DNA of 64,000 bases. Origin: Shewanella sp. 1CM18E (GTDB lineage Bacteria; Pseudomonadota; Gammaproteobacteria; Enterobacterales; Shewanellaceae). A program made the translations under genes and the position numbers. The stretch covers positions 186,001-250,000 of the forward strand of contig NZ_JALNTW010000005.1 in the NCBI RefSeq assembly GCF_023161665.1. Direction: 5' to 3'. Each line of letters starts with the position of its first letter. Position 1 is the stretch's first letter. Positions 26,936-36,760 of the stretch are shown here, in pieces. Below the pieces are notes generated by a model that saw nothing but the letters and a program-made list of their open reading frames with translations, searched no databases and was not told the origin of the DNA.

Positions 26936-26957
26936 GAACGTGATAACGATCACTGTA
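26936..26957. promoter_or_regulatory. CRP-like binding site upstream of caiT
   Basis: GTGA (26940-26943), six bases, then TCAC (26950-26953) gives near-perfect dyad symmetry and matches the core of the CRP consensus TGTGA-N6-TCACA. It lies about 240 bp upstream of the caiT start. E. coli cai and fix transcription needs CRP, which supports the call. Whether it acts on caiT, fixA or both cannot be told. Confidence 0.6.
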
Positions 26958-27014
26958 TAGCAAAATTATGGCTGGCATGATTCTTACGCAAATCAGCGGG
27001 CTCATTTAGATTTA

Positions 27015-27052
27015 TTAATTACTTATATGTATCCATTTTTATAAGTAATTAA
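27015..27052. promoter_or_regulatory. long inverted repeat 140 bp upstream of caiT
   Basis: TTAATTACTTAT (27015-27026) pairs perfectly with ATAAGTAATTAA (27041-27052), and one further A-T pair closes a 12-base loop. There is no T-run typical of a terminator. It differs in sequence from the CTAAT array and may be a second operator or an RNA hairpin in a long caiT leader. Confidence 0.4.
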
Positions 27053-27194
27053 AATTGTTGTTTGGTGATTGATTAAAATGCTTGGTTATATTTGTTTTTT
27101 GACTTTTATTTCTAGGTAATAAAATAATTCGGTAAATACTCAGTTTAAAACTTTAACTATTATCCTCTTAGAATAGAGAGGGAGAAGTATTAAT

Positions 27195-28751
27195 ATGAAC
27201 AATAAAACGATGGATGTAGATGCCAAAGCAGGAAAGAGAAAGGTCACTATTGACCCGATTATCTTTTTTCCTTCATTAATCGCCGTTGTATTGCTTTCTT
27301 ACTTTACAGTAAGGGACTTAGATGCGGCGAATGTTGCGATTCAAGAAGTATTTCATTACTTGACCCATACATGGGGTTGGGCATTTGAATGGTATATGAT
27401 TTTCATGGGAGCTGGCTGGGCTTGGTTGACATGGGGTCCATATTCTAATAACCGTTTAGGTCAGGAAAAACCTGAGTTTAGTACAGGAAGTTGGATCTTC
27501 CTGATGTTTGCCTCTTGTACCTCTGCAGCGGTATTGTTTTGGGGCTCTCTAGAGGTTTACTACTACGTAACTTACCCTCCTTTCGACCTTGAACCATTAT
27601 CTGTTCAGGCTAAAGAGTTAGGGCTTGCATACAGTTTGTTCCATTGGGGTCCTTTACCTTGGATGGGTTATGGCTTCTTTACTGTGGCACTTGGTTACTT
27701 CCTTTTTGTAAAGAAAATGGATGTTGTTCGCCCAAGCGGCACATTAGAACCTGTATTGGGTAAGCATCACAAAGGTTTCATCGGTATCTTTATCGATAAC
27801 GTTTATGTTGTTGCCCTAATTCTTGCTATGGGTACCAGTTTAGGTTTGGCGACTCCGCTAGTAACTGAATGTATTCAATGGTTATTCGGTATTCCACGTA
27901 CCCCTGAAGTTGATACCGTAATCATCTCGGCATGGATTATATTTAATGCTATCTGTGTTGCTTTTGGTCTAACTAAAGGTGTCAAAATTGCGAGTGACTT
28001 ACGTAGTTACTTGAGCATCATTATGTTGGTATGGGTGTTCCTTATTGGTGCAACCAGCTTCACTATCAATTATTTCACTGATTCTATTGGCGTAATGCTA
28101 GAGCTACTTCCTCGTATGTTGTTCTATACAGCATCTGTAAGTGAAGGAAGCTTCCCACAAGACTGGACTGTGTTCTACTGGGCTTGGTGGGTAGTGTACG
28201 GCATTCAAATGTGTATCTTCTTAGCTAAAATTTCTCGTGGCCGCACCGTACGTGAACTTTGTTTGACTATGGTGGCTGGTTTAACTGCTTCTACCTGGTT
28301 CTTATGGACCATTCTAGGTAGTAACACTATGAGCTTGATGAACGAAAATCTTGTCAATATGCCACAGCTGATTGAGCAGTATGGCGCAGCGAGAGCGATC
28401 ATCGAAACATGGGCTGCATTACCTTTCAGTACGATCACAATGTGGGGATTCTTCATTCTATGTTTCCTTGCGACAGTGACTTTAGTTAACGCCTGTTCTT
28501 ACACCTTGGCTATGTCTACCTGTAAAGGTGCTGACGCCGATAACGAACCGCCAGTTTGGGTTCGTGTTGGTTGGTCTGTGCTTGTTGGTGTAATCGGTAT
28601 CGTACTTTTATCGCTTGGTGGCTTGAAGCCATTGCAAACCGCAATTATTGCCGGTGGTGCGCCGCTCATTATCGTTAACATCATGATTATCATCTCTTTC
28701 TTAAAAGATGCTCGTAAAAATAATTGGAAACCTGTCGGTGAAGAGGCTTAG
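27195..28751 (+). CDS. caiT: L-carnitine/gamma-butyrobetaine antiporter
   Basis: The 518-residue BCCT-family transporter has twelve membrane helices and, by recall, is highly similar to E. coli CaiT (504 residues), with a slightly longer N-terminus. The substrate-site tryptophan box [17 protein letters not shown] (about 327-343) is intact. The Arg that replaces Na+ in CaiT (E. coli Arg262) is present in ASDLRSYLS at about residue 270, so exchange should be Na+-independent. It imports carnitine and exports gamma-butyrobetaine across the inner membrane. It is the first gene of the cai operon; caiA follows after 41 bp. Confidence 0.96.
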   Translation: MNNKTMDVDAKAGKRKVTIDPIIFFPSLIAVVLLSYFTVRDLDAANVAIQEVFHYLTHTWGWAFEWYMIFMGAGWAWLTWGPYSNNRLGQEKPEFSTGSWIFLMFASCTSAAVLFWGSLEVYYYVTYPPFDLEPLSVQAKELGLAYSLFHWGPLPWMGYGFFTVALGYFLFVKKMDVVRPSGTLEPVLGKHHKGFIGIFIDNVYVVALILAMGTSLGLATPLVTECIQWLFGIPRTPEVDTVIISAWIIFNAICVAFGLTKGVKIASDLRSYLSIIMLVWVFLIGATSFTINYFTDSIGVMLELLPRMLFYTASVSEGSFPQDWTVFYWAWWVVYGIQMCIFLAKISRGRTVRELCLTMVAGLTASTWFLWTILGSNTMSLMNENLVNMPQLIEQYGAARAIIETWAALPFSTITMWGFFILCFLATVTLVNACSYTLAMSTCKGADADNEPPVWVRVGWSVLVGVIGIVLLSLGGLKPLQTAIIAGGAPLIIVNIMIIISFLKDARKNNWKPVGEEA

Positions 28752-28792
28752 CCACACCTGGGATCCACTGCTGAAATTTAGAGGAATAAATA

Positions 28793-29929
28793 ATGGATTT
28801 TAAATTAACCGACGAACAAGAGCTTTTTGTAGCAGGTATCCGCGACTTAATGGCTAAAGAAAACTGGGAAAACTATTTCGCAGAATGTGATGAAAATAGC
28901 CAATATCCAGAGCGTTTTGTGAAAGAGCTTGCCGAAATGGGCATCGATAGTTTGTTGTTGCCAGAAGAACATGGTGGATTTAACGAAGGCATGGTCACGC
29001 TTGCAGTGATCTGGGAAGAGCTAGGCCGTTTAGGCGCTCCAACGTACGTCTTGTATCAACTACCTGGGATCAGCACGATGCTAAGACATGGTAGTCCAGA
29101 GCAGATTGATAAGATCATGGCGCTACGCGGTACTGGTAAGCAAATGTGGAACTCGGCGATCACTGAACCAAGTGCTGGCTCTGATGTGGGCAGTTTGCTA
29201 ACCACTTATAAGCGTCGCGATGGCAAGGTGTATTTAACGGGTAGTAAGTGCTTCATTACCAGTGCTGCGGGTGCGCCGTACATTGTGGTGATGGCTAAAG
29301 ATGCAGACTCTGAAACACCAATCTTTAGTGAGTGGTTTGTCGATATGTCAAAGCCTGGCATCAAGATGAGTAAGTTACCAAAGTTAGGCCTAAAAATGGA
29401 TAGCTGTTGTGAGCTTCAATTCGACGAGTTTGAGCTAGAAGAGTCAGATATTTTCGGCATCGAAGGCAACGGTTTCATGCGTGTTAAAGAAGAGTTTGAT
29501 TCAGAGCGCTTCTTAGTGGCGTTAACTAACTATGGTGCAGCGTACTGTGCGTTTGAAGATGCGGCTAAATACGCTAACCAACGCGTTCAGTTCGGTGAAG
29601 CAATTGGTCGTTTCCAGTTAATCCAAGACAAGTTTGCTCACATGGCTATCAAGCTTAACAGTATGAAAAACATGGTTTATGAAGCGGCGTGGAAGTGTGA
29701 TAACGGCACCATGACCTCGGGTGATTCTGCGATGTGCAAGTTCTACTGTGCTAATGCTGGCTTTGAAGTGATTGACTCCGCAATGCAAGTGCTAGGTGGT
29801 TATGCGATTGCTGGTGAACACCGTATTAGCCGGATGTGGCGCGATATCCGTGTTGACCGTGTCTCTGGTGGTTCTGATGAAATGCAGATCCTGACCTTAG
29901 GCCGTGAAGTATTAAAACGCTATCGCTAA
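28793..29929 (+). CDS. caiA: crotonobetainyl-CoA reductase (acyl-CoA dehydrogenase family)
   Basis: The 378-residue product (E. coli CaiA is 380) starts [20 protein letters not shown] and has the acyl-CoA dehydrogenase signatures [43 protein letters not shown] and [17 protein letters not shown]. It reduces crotonobetainyl-CoA to gamma-butyrobetainyl-CoA, using FAD and electrons probably delivered by FixABCX. The ribosome binding site is GAGGAATAA before ATG. A 222-bp gap containing an inverted repeat separates it from caiB. Confidence 0.96.
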   Translation: MDFKLTDEQELFVAGIRDLMAKENWENYFAECDENSQYPERFVKELAEMGIDSLLLPEEHGGFNEGMVTLAVIWEELGRLGAPTYVLYQLPGISTMLRHGSPEQIDKIMALRGTGKQMWNSAITEPSAGSDVGSLLTTYKRRDGKVYLTGSKCFITSAAGAPYIVVMAKDADSETPIFSEWFVDMSKPGIKMSKLPKLGLKMDSCCELQFDEFELEESDIFGIEGNGFMRVKEEFDSERFLVALTNYGAAYCAFEDAAKYANQRVQFGEAIGRFQLIQDKFAHMAIKLNSMKNMVYEAAWKCDNGTMTSGDSAMCKFYCANAGFEVIDSAMQVLGGYAIAGEHRISRMWRDIRVDRVSGGSDEMQILTLGREVLKRYR

Positions 29930-29946
29930 TTTACCATGGTGATTAA

Positions 29947-29981
29947 CAGATTAAGTGCTGAGTTAGTGAGTACTTAATCTG
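29947..29981 (+). other. inverted repeat in the caiA-caiB gap
   Basis: CAGATTAAGT (29947-29956) and ACTTAATCTG (29972-29981) are perfect 10-bp arms around a 15-base loop, 17 bp after the caiA stop codon. No T-run follows. It may stabilise the upstream mRNA end or act as an operator for an internal promoter in the 222-bp gap. E. coli has a much shorter spacing here as far as I recall. Confidence 0.45.
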
Positions 29982-30151
29982 GGCAGTATCTAGTGTGGGA
30001 TTTGAGCGCTTCTTTTTAATTTTAAGCAGATCGACACTGCAGCTCAAATCTCAACGCTTGCCTTTCACTGCTGTAATGCTTGGTAAATCTCAACTATGAC
30101 TATTGTCTCGGCATTGAGCCGTGATGAGTTTTTATTCGAATATTTAGAGAG

Positions 30152-31387
30152 ATGGGTATTATGTCAAATAAATTGTCTACACCTACGTTTGGTCCTCTTG
30201 CTGGTTTAAGAGTGGTGTTTTCTGGTATTGAAATTGCGGGTCCATTCGCGGCACAAATGCTTGCCGAGTGGGGCGCAGAAGTTATTTGGATTGAAAACGT
30301 TGCTTATGCTGACACCATTCGCGTACAGCCTAATTACCCTGAACTATCGCGCCGTAACCTTCATGCATTATCACTTAATATTTTTAAAGATGAAGGCCGT
30401 GATGCGTTTCTTAAGCTAATGGAAACTACAGATATCTTTATTGAAGCAAGTAAAGGTCCTGCTTTTGCGCGTCGTGGTATTACCGATGAGGTGTTATGGG
30501 AGCAAAACAAAAAGTTAGTAATTGCTCACTTGTCGGGTTTTGGTCAGTACGGTACTGACGAATATACTAACTTGCCGGCATATAACACTATTGCTCAAGC
30601 ATTCAGTGGTTACTTGATCCAAAACGGCGATATTGACCAACCAATGCCAGCCTTCCCATACACGGCGGATTACTTTTCAGGTATGACGGCAACAACTTCA
30701 GCACTAGCTGCTTTATACCGTGTTCGTGAAACTGGTGTGGGTGAAAGTATCGACGTAGCTATGTATGAAGTGATGCTGCGTATGGGGCAGTATTTCATGA
30801 TGGATCACTTTAATGGTGGCGAGGTCTGCCCACGTATGACTAAGGGTAAAGATCCTTACTATGCAGGTTGTGGCCTATACAAATGCAATGATGGCTATAT
30901 CGTTATGGAGCTTGTTGGCGGTATGCAAATTGAAGAGATGTTCAAAGATATGAATATCATGCATTTATATGGTGGCGAGGAGGTGCCTCAAGGTACGCAG
31001 CTTATTCATCGTATTGAGTGTCCATTTGGTTACCAGATTGAAGATGCATTAGACGAGTACTTAGCACAAAAGAGCATTGAAGAAGTATTGGCAAGATTCG
31101 CTGAGCTAAATGTTGCTTGTGCAAAAGTGTTGACCATTCCTGAGTTAGATAGCAATCCGCAATATATTGCACGCGAGTCTATTACTGAGTGGAAGAACAT
31201 TGACGGTAAGACCTACAGAGGTCCGAACGTGATGCCTAAGTTCAAGAATAACCCAGGTCAAATCTGGCGTGGTATGCCAAAGCATGGCATGGATACCGCA
31301 GCAATCTTGGAAGATATTGGTTACTCACAAGAGCAAATTCAGAGCTTAAGCGAAAAAGGCTTAGCAAAAGTATCTGAGTGTAAGTGA
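30152..31387 (+). CDS. caiB: L-carnitine CoA-transferase (class III)
   Basis: The 411-residue product (E. coli CaiB is 405) belongs to the class III CoA-transferases. [34 protein letters not shown] opens the Rossmann half, and the catalytic Asp (E. coli Asp169) is present in [10 protein letters not shown] at about residue 173. It moves CoA between gamma-butyrobetainyl-CoA or crotonobetainyl-CoA and carnitine. ATG occurs at 30152 and 30161; the AGAGA purine tract serves either. caiC starts 11 bp after the stop codon. Confidence 0.96.
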   Translation: MGIMSNKLSTPTFGPLAGLRVVFSGIEIAGPFAAQMLAEWGAEVIWIENVAYADTIRVQPNYPELSRRNLHALSLNIFKDEGRDAFLKLMETTDIFIEASKGPAFARRGITDEVLWEQNKKLVIAHLSGFGQYGTDEYTNLPAYNTIAQAFSGYLIQNGDIDQPMPAFPYTADYFSGMTATTSALAALYRVRETGVGESIDVAMYEVMLRMGQYFMMDHFNGGEVCPRMTKGKDPYYAGCGLYKCNDGYIVMELVGGMQIEEMFKDMNIMHLYGGEEVPQGTQLIHRIECPFGYQIEDALDEYLAQKSIEEVLARFAELNVACAKVLTIPELDSNPQYIARESITEWKNIDGKTYRGPNVMPKFKNNPGQIWRGMPKHGMDTAAILEDIGYSQEQIQSLSEKGLAKVSECK

Positions 31388-31397
31388 GGCTAGAAGA

Positions 31398-32951
31398 ATG
31401 GATATCGTTGGTAGCAAAACATTAAGATGCATGTGGGAAGAGCGTGCTCGTAAATTTAGTAATAACACAGCGTTGGTTTATGAGGATGCTGCCGGCGATG
31501 TCCAAGAGTTTACTTATAGTCAGCTTAATGACGAAATTAATAGAACAGCTAATTTATTTTTAAATTTGGGTATTAATAAAGGCGATAAAGTTGCAGTGCA
31601 GTTATATAACAGTCCGCAGTTTATTTTCTGTTGGTTTGGTCTCGCAAAAATAGGTGCGATTATTGTCCCTATCAATAATCAATACCTATTTTCTGAGAGT
31701 CAATTCATTATTAATAAATGTGATGTTAAAGCCGTCGTTATAGAAGAAGAGTTTCTGTCTATTTATAGCAAGATGAAACAGCAAGTAGGTAACTCAATAA
31801 ATAATATTTTGGTTACAAGAACCACTAGTATAGATATATCTGATTCAATGAACTTCGATGTTCTTGTTAGCCAACAAAAGAGCGAATTAGTCAAACAGGT
31901 CACGATTAGTAGTGACGATGTGGCCGAAATATTATTTACCTCAGGGACAACGTCACGGCCAAAAGGAGTGGAGATCACTCATTGTAACTTGCAATTTGCA
32001 GGCTATTACACAGCGTGGCAAACCTGTCTGAGAAGCGACGATACATACTTAACCATGATGCCGAGTTTTCACATAGATTTTCAATGTAATGCGGCAATGG
32101 CGGCCTTTACCGTTGGCGCTAAGTTGGTGATGCTAGAGAAGTACAGTGCACGTAAATTTTGGCAGCAAATCTGTGACTATAAGGCAACACTAACCCATAG
32201 TATGCCAATGATCGTTCGCACCTTGATGTTGCAACCAAAAGTAGCCACTGAGCAAGACCATTGCCTACGTGACATGTTGTTTTTCTTGCATATTTCAGAT
32301 CAAGAAAAACTTGATTTTGAAACCCGTTTTAATGTGCAGCTGTTTAACTCTTACGGTATGACTGAAACCTTAGTCGGCCTGATTGGTGATAGTCCAGCAG
32401 AGGAGCGACATTGGCCGTCAATCGGTCGCCCTGGTCTTGGCTATGAAGCTAAAATTGCCGATGAAAATGGTCAAGAACTAGCTGCTAATGTGATTGGTGA
32501 TCTTTGGGTTAAAGGCGTGCCGGGTCGAACGATCATGAAGGGTTATTATCAAGATCAAAAGTCGACCGAAGAAGTATTAAGTGCCGATGGTTGGCTATAT
32601 ACCGGTGATAAAGCCTATGCGGATGAAATGGGTCTATTCTATTTTGTCGATAGAAAGACAAATATGATTAAAAGGTCGGGAGAAAACATTTCAAGTTCGG
32701 AAATTGAAAAAGTTTTAATGTCTCACCCATTTATTCTAGATGCTGCTGTTATTGGTGTGCCAGATTTAATTAGAGATGAAGCAGTTAAAGCTTTTGTAAT
32801 ATTTAATGAGGGTGTGTCTTTAAGTATTGACCAAATTCTTAATTTTTGTTCGGAGAATATGGCTAAATTTAAAGTTCCATCTTTTGTCGAAATAAAAAAA
32901 TCTTTTCCAAGAACCTGTACCTACAAAGTACAAAAAAAACTTCTGATGTGA
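31398..32951 (+). CDS. caiC: crotonobetaine/carnitine-CoA ligase
   Basis: The 517-residue product has the length of E. coli CaiC. It is an ANL-family adenylate-forming enzyme with a P-loop-like [19 protein letters not shown] (about 177-195), FNSYGMTET in the middle, [15 protein letters not shown], and the C-terminal lysine in [11 protein letters not shown]. It makes betainyl-CoA thioesters from crotonobetaine, carnitine or gamma-butyrobetaine with ATP, priming the CoA-transfer cycle of CaiB. The DNA of this gene looks somewhat more AT-rich than its neighbours, but the protein is intact. Confidence 0.95.
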   Translation: MDIVGSKTLRCMWEERARKFSNNTALVYEDAAGDVQEFTYSQLNDEINRTANLFLNLGINKGDKVAVQLYNSPQFIFCWFGLAKIGAIIVPINNQYLFSESQFIINKCDVKAVVIEEEFLSIYSKMKQQVGNSINNILVTRTTSIDISDSMNFDVLVSQQKSELVKQVTISSDDVAEILFTSGTTSRPKGVEITHCNLQFAGYYTAWQTCLRSDDTYLTMMPSFHIDFQCNAAMAAFTVGAKLVMLEKYSARKFWQQICDYKATLTHSMPMIVRTLMLQPKVATEQDHCLRDMLFFLHISDQEKLDFETRFNVQLFNSYGMTETLVGLIGDSPAEERHWPSIGRPGLGYEAKIADENGQELAANVIGDLWVKGVPGRTIMKGYYQDQKSTEEVLSADGWLYTGDKAYADEMGLFYFVDRKTNMIKRSGENISSSEIEKVLMSHPFILDAAVIGVPDLIRDEAVKAFVIFNEGVSLSIDQILNFCSENMAKFKVPSFVEIKKSFPRTCTYKVQKKLLM

Positions 32952-33012
32952 AGTTAACTTAATTAGCTTTTTAATAAATGAGTCTGAATTGGCTCTATAT
33001 TGGAGTATTAGC

Positions 33013-33798
33013 ATGAGTGAATCATTACACGTTACCCGCAATGGCGCTATTTTAGAAATTACTCTTGATAGACCAAAAGCCAACGCGATTGACGCTAAAA
33101 CAAGTTTTGAAATGGGTGAGGTCTTCTTAGCATTTCGTGAAGATCCTGAGTTACGTGTGGCGATTATCACTGGTGCAGGTGAACGTTTCTTCTCTGCAGG
33201 TTGGGATTTAAAAGCAGCTGCTGAAGGCGAAGCGCCTGATGCAGATTTTGGCCCAGGTGGATTTGCAGGTTTAACTGAAATCTTTGATCTTGATAAGCCT
33301 GTGATTGCAGCTGTAAATGGATATGCATTTGGTGGCGGATTTGAGCTAGCGTTAGCTGCAGATATGATTATTTGCTCTGAAAATGCGAGTTTTGCTCTGC
33401 CAGAAGCTAAGTTAGGCATTGTACCTGATAGCGGCGGAATGTTGCGTTTACCTAAATTGTTACCGCCTGCAATCGTAAATGAATTGATGATGACTGGTCG
33501 TGGTATGGGCGCGGAGGAAGCATTGCGTTGGGGTGTAGTAAATCGTGTGGTTGAAAGTGATCAATTAATGGCAAGTGCGCGTGAGCTTGCACAGCAAATT
33601 GCTCAGGGCGCACCGTTAGCAATTGCAGCTATCAAAGAAATCTACCGTGAAACGAGTGAGCTTTCAGTTGAAGATGGTTATCGCCATATTCGAACTGGCG
33701 GTTTGAAAAACTATCCATCAGTGCTGCACTCTGAAGATGCACTAGAAGGTCCATTAGCCTTCTCTGAAAAGCGCGATCCTGTTTGGAAAGGTAGATAG
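33013..33798 (+). CDS. caiD: carnitinyl-CoA dehydratase (crotonase family)
   Basis: From ATG 33013 (GGAG eight bases upstream) the product is 261 residues, exactly as E. coli CaiD. It starts [20 protein letters not shown] and shows crotonase features: [21 protein letters not shown], oxyanion-hole [16 protein letters not shown] and [14 protein letters not shown] with the catalytic Glu. It reversibly hydrates crotonobetainyl-CoA to L-carnitinyl-CoA. An in-frame upstream TTG at 32989 lacks support. A hairpin follows the stop codon before the next gene. Confidence 0.96.
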   Translation: MSESLHVTRNGAILEITLDRPKANAIDAKTSFEMGEVFLAFREDPELRVAIITGAGERFFSAGWDLKAAAEGEAPDADFGPGGFAGLTEIFDLDKPVIAAVNGYAFGGGFELALAADMIICSENASFALPEAKLGIVPDSGGMLRLPKLLPPAIVNELMMTGRGMGAEEALRWGVVNRVVESDQLMASARELAQQIAQGAPLAIAAIKEIYRETSELSVEDGYRHIRTGGLKNYPSVLHSEDALEGPLAFSEKRDPVWKGR

Positions 33799-33825
33799 TT
33801 TTCTTAGATTTTGACTCTCGATAAA

Positions 33826-33852
33826 GCCTGATATTTCACTGAAATGTCAGGC
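33826..33852 (+). terminator. weak terminator-like hairpin after caiD
   Basis: A stem of about 12 bp (33826-33837 with 33841-33852, one G-T wobble) and a 3-base loop is followed by CTTAATTT. It may be a leaky terminator lowering expression of the hydratase and caiE relative to caiTABCD, or a 3' mRNA stabiliser. Confidence 0.45.
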
Positions 33853-33891
33853 CTTAATTTAACTGTTTGTAGGTAATGAAAGGATTTACAG

Positions 33892-34743
33892 ATGGCGTTG
33901 AAATTAGAGATGCAAGGGCAAACCTATGGCCCATTTATTAATGAATATACAGCCAGAGATGTGATGCTATTTGCATTAGGTTGCGGTGCAGGTAGTGATG
34001 GCAAAACAGATCTCGATTATGTGTATGAAAAAAACTTAAAGGTGTTACCTATCTTTGCAGCCACTCAGATCGTTGATGCTGAAGTGACTAAAACTATCGA
34101 TTACGGCTTTAACTGGGGAGGTTCACTTCATTGGGGATTTGATTTACAAATCCATCAGCCGTTACCTACTAACCCCGGGAAATTGACCACTAAGGTGCTG
34201 TTGAAAGGGCTATATGATCGCGGTGAAGGGCGGGGCTGTTTAGCTCAACATATAGGTGAAACGTTCGATGAAGCAGGAGTAAAGCTGTTTACCAATGAAA
34301 GCTGGGATTGCGCTTTGTATGACGGTGGTTTTGGCGGCCCCAAGGCTCCTACTGATATTGTTGAGATCCCTGAGCGCGCTCCTGATTTTGAAATAGAGCA
34401 AGATATTCCATTAAACCAAGCGCTTATCTACCGTTTATCAGGTGACGATCATCCGCAGCATGTGGACTGGGATTATGCTCAGGAGTTTGGCCATCCTAAG
34501 CCAAATCTGCATGGTGTAAGTACCGCAGGTGTTGCATGTCGTCATGTTATCCAAGCCATGATTACTGGTGAGCCAGAACGTCTTACGCGCTTCAAGACTC
34601 GGTTAACTAAATCTTTATATCCAGGATGCAGAGTGAAAACCCAGATCTGGAAGTGGGGCGATAACTGTGTGCACTTTAGAGTGATGGATGCAAATGACCC
34701 AGAGACTTTTTATCTCAATTTTGGATTAGTTGAGTGGAAGTAA
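33892..34743 (+). CDS. MaoC / hydratase-2 family enoyl-CoA hydratase-like protein
   Basis: The 283-residue double hotdog protein resembles (R)-specific hydratase 2 enzymes. The N-terminal half (about 1-150) has ARDVMLFALGCGAG and an FAATQIV segment. The C-terminal half carries the hydratase-2 motif YRLSGDDHPQHVDWDYAQ followed by HGVSTAGVACRHVIQ (about 182-223), in which Asp and His are catalytic in the family. It is not part of the E. coli cai operon, yet here it sits between caiD and caiE on the same strand with a clean start (AAAGGA upstream). It may hydrate crotonobetainyl-CoA or a related betainyl-CoA with different stereochemistry, or clear a dead-end intermediate; this is inference. Confidence 0.82.
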   Translation: MALKLEMQGQTYGPFINEYTARDVMLFALGCGAGSDGKTDLDYVYEKNLKVLPIFAATQIVDAEVTKTIDYGFNWGGSLHWGFDLQIHQPLPTNPGKLTTKVLLKGLYDRGEGRGCLAQHIGETFDEAGVKLFTNESWDCALYDGGFGGPKAPTDIVEIPERAPDFEIEQDIPLNQALIYRLSGDDHPQHVDWDYAQEFGHPKPNLHGVSTAGVACRHVIQAMITGEPERLTRFKTRLTKSLYPGCRVKTQIWKWGDNCVHFRVMDANDPETFYLNFGLVEWK

Positions 34744-34875
34744 GTCGAAATAGGAGGTGTTTGCCTCCTGTCTAAACAGCACTTAAAGGATTCGGTACTT
34801 AGTAATAGTGGCTTTAATGCTCGAGGCGTTATTGCTAAGTGATGAGTCAGTCAAACTTTTTAGAGTAATTAGCTT

Positions 34876-35484
34876 ATGCCCTGCTATGAATTTGAAGGAT
34901 TAATACCAGTCGTTGACCCAACAGCTTATGTACATCCCACAGCGGTTCTTATAGGTGATGTGATCATAGCGGCTAATGTGTATGTTGGGCCTAATGCATC
35001 ATTGCGTGGAGATTACGGGCGGCTGATATTACAACGTGGCAGTAACCTTCAAGATGGTTGCATTATGCATGGATACTGCGACATGGATACGGTTGTAGAG
35101 GAAGATGGTCATATTGGTCATGGTGCTATTTTACATGGCTGTGTAATTAAGCGTAACGCATTGGTGGGAATGAACGCTGTAGTGATGGACGGCGCGATTA
35201 TTGGCGAAAACAGCATGGTTGCAGCTATGAGCTTTGTAAAAGCGGGCTATCAAGGCGAGCCTAAGCAGGTATTGATGGGGCAACCAGCAAAGTATGTTCG
35301 TGAGGTAACTGAACAAGATCTGCATTGGAAAGGACTCAATACTCTGGAGTATCAGGAGTTGTCACGACGCTCGGCAAAGAACATGCAGCCAGTAATGCCA
35401 TTGGTTCAGATTGAACCTGATAGATCAAGGCTAAAAGGGACGACTCAAGTACTCCCTCAGGCAAGTTTTACGCAACTCGATTGA
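34876..35484 (+). CDS. caiE: CaiE, gamma-carbonic-anhydrase-like hexapeptide-repeat protein
   Basis: The 202-residue product (E. coli CaiE is 196) is a left-handed beta-helix protein built of hexapeptide repeats such as [20 protein letters not shown] and [32 protein letters not shown]. The His residues of HG and GHGA are placed as in gamma-class carbonic anhydrases and PaaY. CaiE is reported to stimulate CaiB and CaiD activity, perhaps through cofactor synthesis or thioester housekeeping. It closes the cai operon; a structured palindromic element begins 8 bp after its stop codon. Confidence 0.94.
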   Translation: MPCYEFEGLIPVVDPTAYVHPTAVLIGDVIIAANVYVGPNASLRGDYGRLILQRGSNLQDGCIMHGYCDMDTVVEEDGHIGHGAILHGCVIKRNALVGMNAVVMDGAIIGENSMVAAMSFVKAGYQGEPKQVLMGQPAKYVREVTEQDLHWKGLNTLEYQELSRRSAKNMQPVMPLVQIEPDRSRLKGTTQVLPQASFTQLD

Positions 35485-35491
35485 TTAGGTT

Positions 35492-35574
35492 CCGCCTGAG
35501 TGAGCCTTTATGGCTCAAGGTTTAAGAGGGAGTACGACCCCAATAAAGCTTAAATCTGTTAGCGCCTCAGGCGG
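35492..35574. repeat. 83-bp structured palindromic element after caiE
   Basis: The outer stem CCGCCTGAG (35492-35500) pairs with CTCAGGCGG (35566-35574). Inside are a hairpin TGAGCC-TTTAT-GGCTCA (35501-35517) and a second stem TTTAAG (35521-35526) with CTTAAA (35549-35554), enclosing GGG/CCC. Together they form a three-way junction. It has no T-run, so it is not a simple terminator. It could be a small MITE-like repeat with 9-bp terminal inverted repeats, an mRNA 3' stabiliser or a structured RNA. Confidence 0.5.
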
Positions 35575-35629
35575 TACACCTCATTTTGTATTAACAGCAG
35601 TTTAAATATTGATATATAAGGAAAGTTGT

Positions 35630-36571
35630 ATGCCTTTAGACCCAAAAGTTGCACTGTATTTACAGCAAGTTAGCGACTCTGGCGCCAAGCCTTATGAGGA
35701 TATGACTCCAGCCGAGTCTAGGCGTCTAGATATGAATGAACTGACTAAAGCACGAGCTGAGCGAGTGCTAGAGCCTATTGTTGCCATTGAACATAGTTTT
35801 ATTCCCGGCCCCACAGCAGATCTTCCTGTTCGAATTTATCGTCCAGTAGTGTGTGCCAATGATGAACCGCAGCCTGCCATCATTTTCATTCATGGTAGCG
35901 GTTGGGTTGTATCGAATATCGAGACCAACGATCATTTTAGTCGGGCGCTTGCAAACCGCACTGGTTCTGTTGTTGTAGCAATTAACTACCAAAAAGCACC
36001 AGAACATAAATTTCCCATCCCGATGGATGATTGCTACTCATCAACTTTGTGGATCTTTGAACATGCAGAACTACTTGGGTTAGATCCTCAGAGGGTAGGG
36101 ATCCTAGGTGACAGTGCGGGTGGTAACCTTGCGGCTGCTGTAACACTAAGATTGCGCGATGAAAATGGACCTAAGCTGGCATATCAAGTCTTGGTGTATC
36201 CAGCAGTCCAATATGGTTGGGATACGCCTTCTGCTCATGCGAATGCTGAAGGCTACCTGCTACAGCGGGCCAGTATGAAATACTATTGGGGACACTATTT
36301 ACGTAGTGAAGCTGACGCACTAAATCCCTATTGTTCTCCTCTTAATGCCCAAAGTCATAAATACTTACCGCCAACCTTTATTTATACCGCCGAATTTGAC
36401 CCATTATGTGATGACGGCTTTCTTTATGCGCAAGCCCTGCAAAGCGATGGAGTCAAAGTTAAACATCGTTGTTTTGAGGGGGTAATCCATGGATTCATTA
36501 AAATGCTAGGCGTATTCGATCAAGCCGATGAATTTCTTGATGAACTTAAGCAAGATCTACTAAAGATCTAA
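35630..36571 (+). CDS. HSL-type alpha/beta hydrolase (esterase/lipase class IV)
   Basis: From ATG 35630, with AAGGAAAG upstream, the product is 313 residues. The frame also reaches a TTG at 35609. Hormone-sensitive-lipase features are visible: an oxyanion motif HGSGW in place of HGGGW, the nucleophile GDSAGG, an acid in EFDPLCDDG and a His in VIHGF. No signal peptide is seen, so it is cytoplasmic. It is not a member of the E. coli cai operon. Lying between caiE and the LysR gene on the same strand, it could hydrolyse acylcarnitines or related esters to feed the pathway; the substrate is unproven. Confidence 0.85.
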   Translation: MPLDPKVALYLQQVSDSGAKPYEDMTPAESRRLDMNELTKARAERVLEPIVAIEHSFIPGPTADLPVRIYRPVVCANDEPQPAIIFIHGSGWVVSNIETNDHFSRALANRTGSVVVAINYQKAPEHKFPIPMDDCYSSTLWIFEHAELLGLDPQRVGILGDSAGGNLAAAVTLRLRDENGPKLAYQVLVYPAVQYGWDTPSAHANAEGYLLQRASMKYYWGHYLRSEADALNPYCSPLNAQSHKYLPPTFIYTAEFDPLCDDGFLYAQALQSDGVKVKHRCFEGVIHGFIKMLGVFDQADEFLDELKQDLLKI

Positions 36572-36760
36572 ATGTCACCAATGTAATTGAATGCTAGGTG
36601 TTGCTCGCAAAATAGACAGTTTCGTGAGCTTATTCGAATAATTGCTAACTAGTCTATAAACAGCAGGATATTCCTATCCTTATGTGCTCAGAGTTACATT
36701 TTTAGTTTAAACCTCTGTGCTAATCTGGCGCATCATGCATTTAAACTTTGTATATAAATT

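Larger units (their letters stand above)
26273..27194. other. 922-bp fixA-caiT divergent regulatory spacer
   Basis: This is the longest gene-free stretch in the window, strongly AT-rich and without a plausible ORF. It contains seven inverted repeats of ATTAG/CTAAT type between 26332 and 26685, a CRP-like site at 26936-26957 and a long inverted repeat at 27015-27052, listed separately. The caiT ribosome binding region is a GAGAGGGAGAA purine tract at about 27176-27186. Promoters for fixA (minus) and caiT (plus) must lie here. Confidence 0.75.

Noticed and set aside
27066..27080. Possible FNR site (TTGAT followed by AT) upstream of caiT
   Set aside because: The right half lacks symmetry (ATGC, not ATCAA); too weak to report as a site.
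32820..33419. 199-residue ORF opposite caiC/caiD
   Set aside because: Opposes two well-recognised genes and has no family resemblance.
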